A stretch of DNA of 35,236 nt from Mnemiopsis leidyi (taxonomy: Eukaryota > Ctenophora > Tentaculata > Lobata > Bolinopsidae). Shown in pieces: positions 33,313 to 35,236 of the stretch. Each line of letters opens with the position of its first letter. The stretch's first letter is position 1. The stretch is taken from the NCBI GenBank assembly GCA_000226015.1, contig JH152930.1:17491-52726 (forward strand), read 5' to 3'. The notes beneath the pieces are model-generated. The model did no database searches, was not told the DNA's origin, and worked only from the letters and a program-made list of their open reading frames with translations. A program made the translations under genes and the position numbers.

Positions 33313-33441
33313 CTGGACAGCAAGACAGCAAGTGTCAAACAACATTAGGCATGGGTAAAGCAATTAAGTTAAGTGAGCCGCCATTCAACTTAGGTACAAC
33401 GCTTCAAAGCAAAGGGGCGTTGCAGGCTCATGAATGCGCGC

Positions 33442-33591
33442 CTAGAGATATTTAAAATTAATTTTGCCAGGAATGAAATGCATTGCTAAACCAGTATATA
33501 CCTTGCCCGCAGGTAGACCATAGATGCTTGCAGTGGCTGTAACGCAGCTAAAACACAGAATCAAAAATAAGCCACCTCTGATAGCCCACAT
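33442..33591 (-). CDS. small ORF or exon with a signal peptide, upstream of GGACT
   Basis: ATG at 33591, then MWAIRGGLFLILCFSCVTAT followed by ASIYGLPAGK. This has a basic start, a hydrophobic core and a small-residue ATA-S cleavage site, the full layout of a secretory signal. Read through, the frame ends after 49 residues. However, GTATAT follows the AAG of residue 30, so 33502-33591 is probably an exon spliced in phase 0 to the exon at 33312. In that mRNA the frame meets a TAG after 22 more codons. It could be an upstream ORF of the GGACT mRNA, a separate secreted peptide, or the entry exon of a secreted isoform lost by one stop. A TTTATAA lies about 20 nt before the ATG. I recognise no homologue. 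Confidence 0.4.
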   Translation of the reverse strand: MWAIRGGLFLILCFSCVTATASIYGLPAGKVYTGLAMHFIPGKINFKYL

Positions 33592-34283
33592 GCAATGCAC
33601 GCAATTATAAAGGTTGACTGGAGAGTTGCTGCTTGTAGGTTAATAACCTACTGTCACGGCCCGGCCATCACACACTTTCACGCATTTCTGGCTTGGCCAA
33701 TTTCAAAGAAATTATAGACACGCATCGCCTGTTAAAGTTGCTGCGAGTGTCGGATATCACAATGACAACCAGAAAGGCTTGGCTCTTATCTGATAAGGTT
33801 TAAAAGAACCCAGGAATCTTTCCCAACTAGATCAAATCAAATCAAATCAATAATTATGACAAAATACATCATCACATCTGTGTCCTACTTCTTATCCTTA
33901 TTTCTTCACTTCTCAATTGACAGTCACACCATCAATATACACAGATATATGCATAAAAAAATGAAAAAAATAAACAGTTGCCCTTTTCTAAAAACCTTCA
34001 ATATATACAAATATGAGCCTATGAAAATAAAAACAAACAGTTGCCCTTTATTAAAAACATTATGTGATCCTAACTTCAAAAGAACGTGGACTAAAAAAGC
34101 CCAGTTTTTTGCAAAATTACCGTTTTCTAAATAATCGTTGCCTCCCCAGAAGGAAATTTGAAGACCTTTTACAACATAAGTTGTTTTGAAAAAATGATTC
34201 TGGCTGCTTATCAGCAATCCTAAAAATAACATTAATTCGGATCCTAAACAATCAAATTGGCTTGAAAATTGGTCTTTAAACTT
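33592..34283. other. AT-rich region with short repeats
   Basis: Contains an ATCAA pentamer run at about 33833-33850, of the type found at LINE tails, and two copies of AAACAGTTGCCCTTT (near 33971 and 34034). No gene is supported; the 102-codon minus-strand frame at 33924-34232 is low-complexity. Confidence 0.4.
33785..33797. promoter_or_regulatory. palindromic GATA-type site
   Basis: CTTATCTGATAAG is a perfect palindrome of two WGATAR sites, about 195 bp upstream of the signal-peptide ATG on the minus strand, next to a TTTAAA. GATA factors bind such pairs. Its use as a promoter element is inference. Confidence 0.25.
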
Positions 34284-34430
34284 GAGGATTGAGAGCGTCC
34301 AGAGGCACTTTACGAGGATGATTGAAGAGGTAGACCTGCTTCCCTACTCCGAGCGACTGCAGGTCCTACAGCTGACCACGTTCGCTAAGAGACGTTTGTG
34401 AGGTTACCTAATTGAAATATACATTATAGC
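34284..34430 (+). mobile_element. LINE ORF2 C-terminal fragment
   Basis: The plus strand encodes RIESVQRHFTRMIEE, LPYSERLQVLQLTTFAKRRL, then a stop, then GYLIEIY. ESVQRRFTR...LPYEERL..L.LTTLE.RRLRGDLIE is the common end of CR1/Jockey-type reverse transcriptase polyproteins. The TGA falls where those proteins have Arg, consistent with a CGA to TGA change. The copy is a short dead fragment. Confidence 0.8.
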
Positions 34431-34741
34431 TAGCCAACCTTTATCCCAACTAGCGAGTGTTTTAGATTTAAAGAAATATAGATTAAATTGTAAATGTACT
34501 ATGTAAACCAGGAAAGAATTGTCAGACGTTGCCTGACCTGCCCCCGCGCGCGCCGCCCCTAAATGAAATTTTGGGCCGCAACGCAAGGTAAGGAAAGAGC
34601 AACGATTACAAGATTAACCTATTAAATGGAATTTTATAAATAATAGGGCTATGTTAATGTGGAAGAAGCTTCCTATTGGCGTCAAGTTTTCAAAAAGTTA
34701 CGTTCGCCATGCACGCGGCTTCAACCAACAAGGTTTTAATT

Positions 34742-34935
34742 CTTACGCACGTCACTGCTACTTCTGCTGGCGCGCGCGACGCGCGCAAAAGCTGGCTCTG
34801 GTTAAAGCAGGCGCGCGGCTGCTACGCTAGGTACCTTCACTTACCAGTCCGAATTAGCAGCGGAGCGCGCACACATATGGGATTTACTGGTTTTTGCTCC
34901 AACTCTAGCCTTTTTGCGCGCGTAGCGTGCGTAAG
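34742..34935. repeat. GC-rich imperfect inverted repeat
   Basis: CTTACGCACG at 34742-34751 and ACGCGCGCAAAAG near 34779-34791 recur in reverse at 34926-34935 and 34907-34924. The arms are CpG-rich, unlike the AT-rich flanks, and the spacing between the blocks differs on the two sides. Possibly an old foldback or MITE-type element; the ends are not defined. Confidence 0.45.
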
Positions 34936-35153
34936 CATTTGGTTAGGTGAATACCTAATTTAACCCAGTCACCGGATTAAGCACTTTTACGTTTTTCGAC
35001 CTGATTCGGTAGAGTAAACATTTTAAAGTTTTATTTGCATCACTGTACCTAAGTGTTTTAAAAAATCCCATGTGCCGAGCATTAACTTGAAAAAACAAAA
35101 TACATATTAGAAGGAAACAAAATATTATGTTTAAATCTCCTTAATCGATATAT

Positions 35154-35236
35154 GGGCATTATTGACGAACATGGTTTTAGCGTCACGGAAGGAATTTGCA
35201 TGGGTTTTTGGCAAATTTTGTTGGGTAAACGACTTT
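35154..35236. mobile_element. end of a second, diverged copy of the SPRTN-intron TIR element
   Basis: GGGCATTATTGACGAAC, then GCGTCACGGAAGGAATTTGC, parallels GGGCCATATTGACGAAT, then GTTACGGACGGAATTCGC at 17202-17243 in order and spacing. The copy runs off the window. Confidence 0.55.

Noticed and set aside
33213..33455. 80-codon plus-strand frame
   Set aside because: Antisense to the probable 5' exon of GGACT, without recognisable domain.
33924..34232. 102-codon minus-strand frame with two KGQLF repeats
   Set aside because: Derived from two copies of AAACAGTTGCCCTTT in AT-rich DNA; low complexity.

Overview
This is nuclear DNA from an animal. Every gene has GT-AG introns, and the products belong to metazoan families: TRP channels, SPRTN, EXOC3, TBC1D15/17, ZDHHC, GLRX5, RTCA and GGACT. 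Introns are short to medium (about 60 to 800 bp), intergenic DNA is AT-rich, and genes are closely packed. Decayed Penelope-like, LINE and MITE-type copies are scattered between and inside genes. This would fit an invertebrate or a non-bilaterian animal, but the species cannot be fixed from the window alone.

Layout. 1-1760: decayed GIY-YIG Penelope-like retroelement (minus). 1863-5457: ankyrin-repeat TRP channel (plus). 5922-9559: a second, paralogous TRP channel (minus), tail-to-tail with the first. 11180-12096: mitochondrial monothiol glutaredoxin GLRX5 (minus, 3 exons). 13142-14696: DHHC palmitoyltransferase of the ZDHHC2/15/20 type (minus, 4 exons). 15292-20502: SPRTN DNA-protein crosslink protease (minus, 5 exons), whose 2.5 kb third intron holds a TIR-bounded repeat element. 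21226-23928: EXOC3/Sec6 on one exon (minus). 24331-25962: RTCA RNA 3'-phosphate cyclase (minus, 3 exons). 26830-30668: TBC1D15/17-type Rab GAP (minus, 10 exons) with a 15-bp minisatellite and a telomere-repeat MITE in its introns. 31244-31875: LINE remnant. 32441-33591: GGACT-like cyclotransferase and an upstream signal-peptide exon (minus). 34284-35236: LINE remnant, a GC-rich inverted repeat and a second copy of the TIR-element end, cut by the window edge.

The genes form no single pathway. They are housekeeping functions (Fe-S biogenesis, palmitoylation, DNA-crosslink repair, exocytosis, RNA end processing, Rab inactivation, crosslink-peptide catabolism) on one strand, next to a diverged TRP pair. 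I rebuilt exons by translation and splice phase. In all eight genes with inferred introns, exon lengths sum to an intact frame, which supports the models. The most unusual items are the expanded adaptor tail of SPRTN (three UBZ4-type fingers and a duplicated PIP-like/SIM-like block), the NPF and proline tail on Sec6, the TTACGGACGG-studded TIR element, the hAT-like MITE carrying telomeric repeats, the duplicated splice acceptor in the TBC gene, and the in-frame signal-peptide exon upstream of GGACT.
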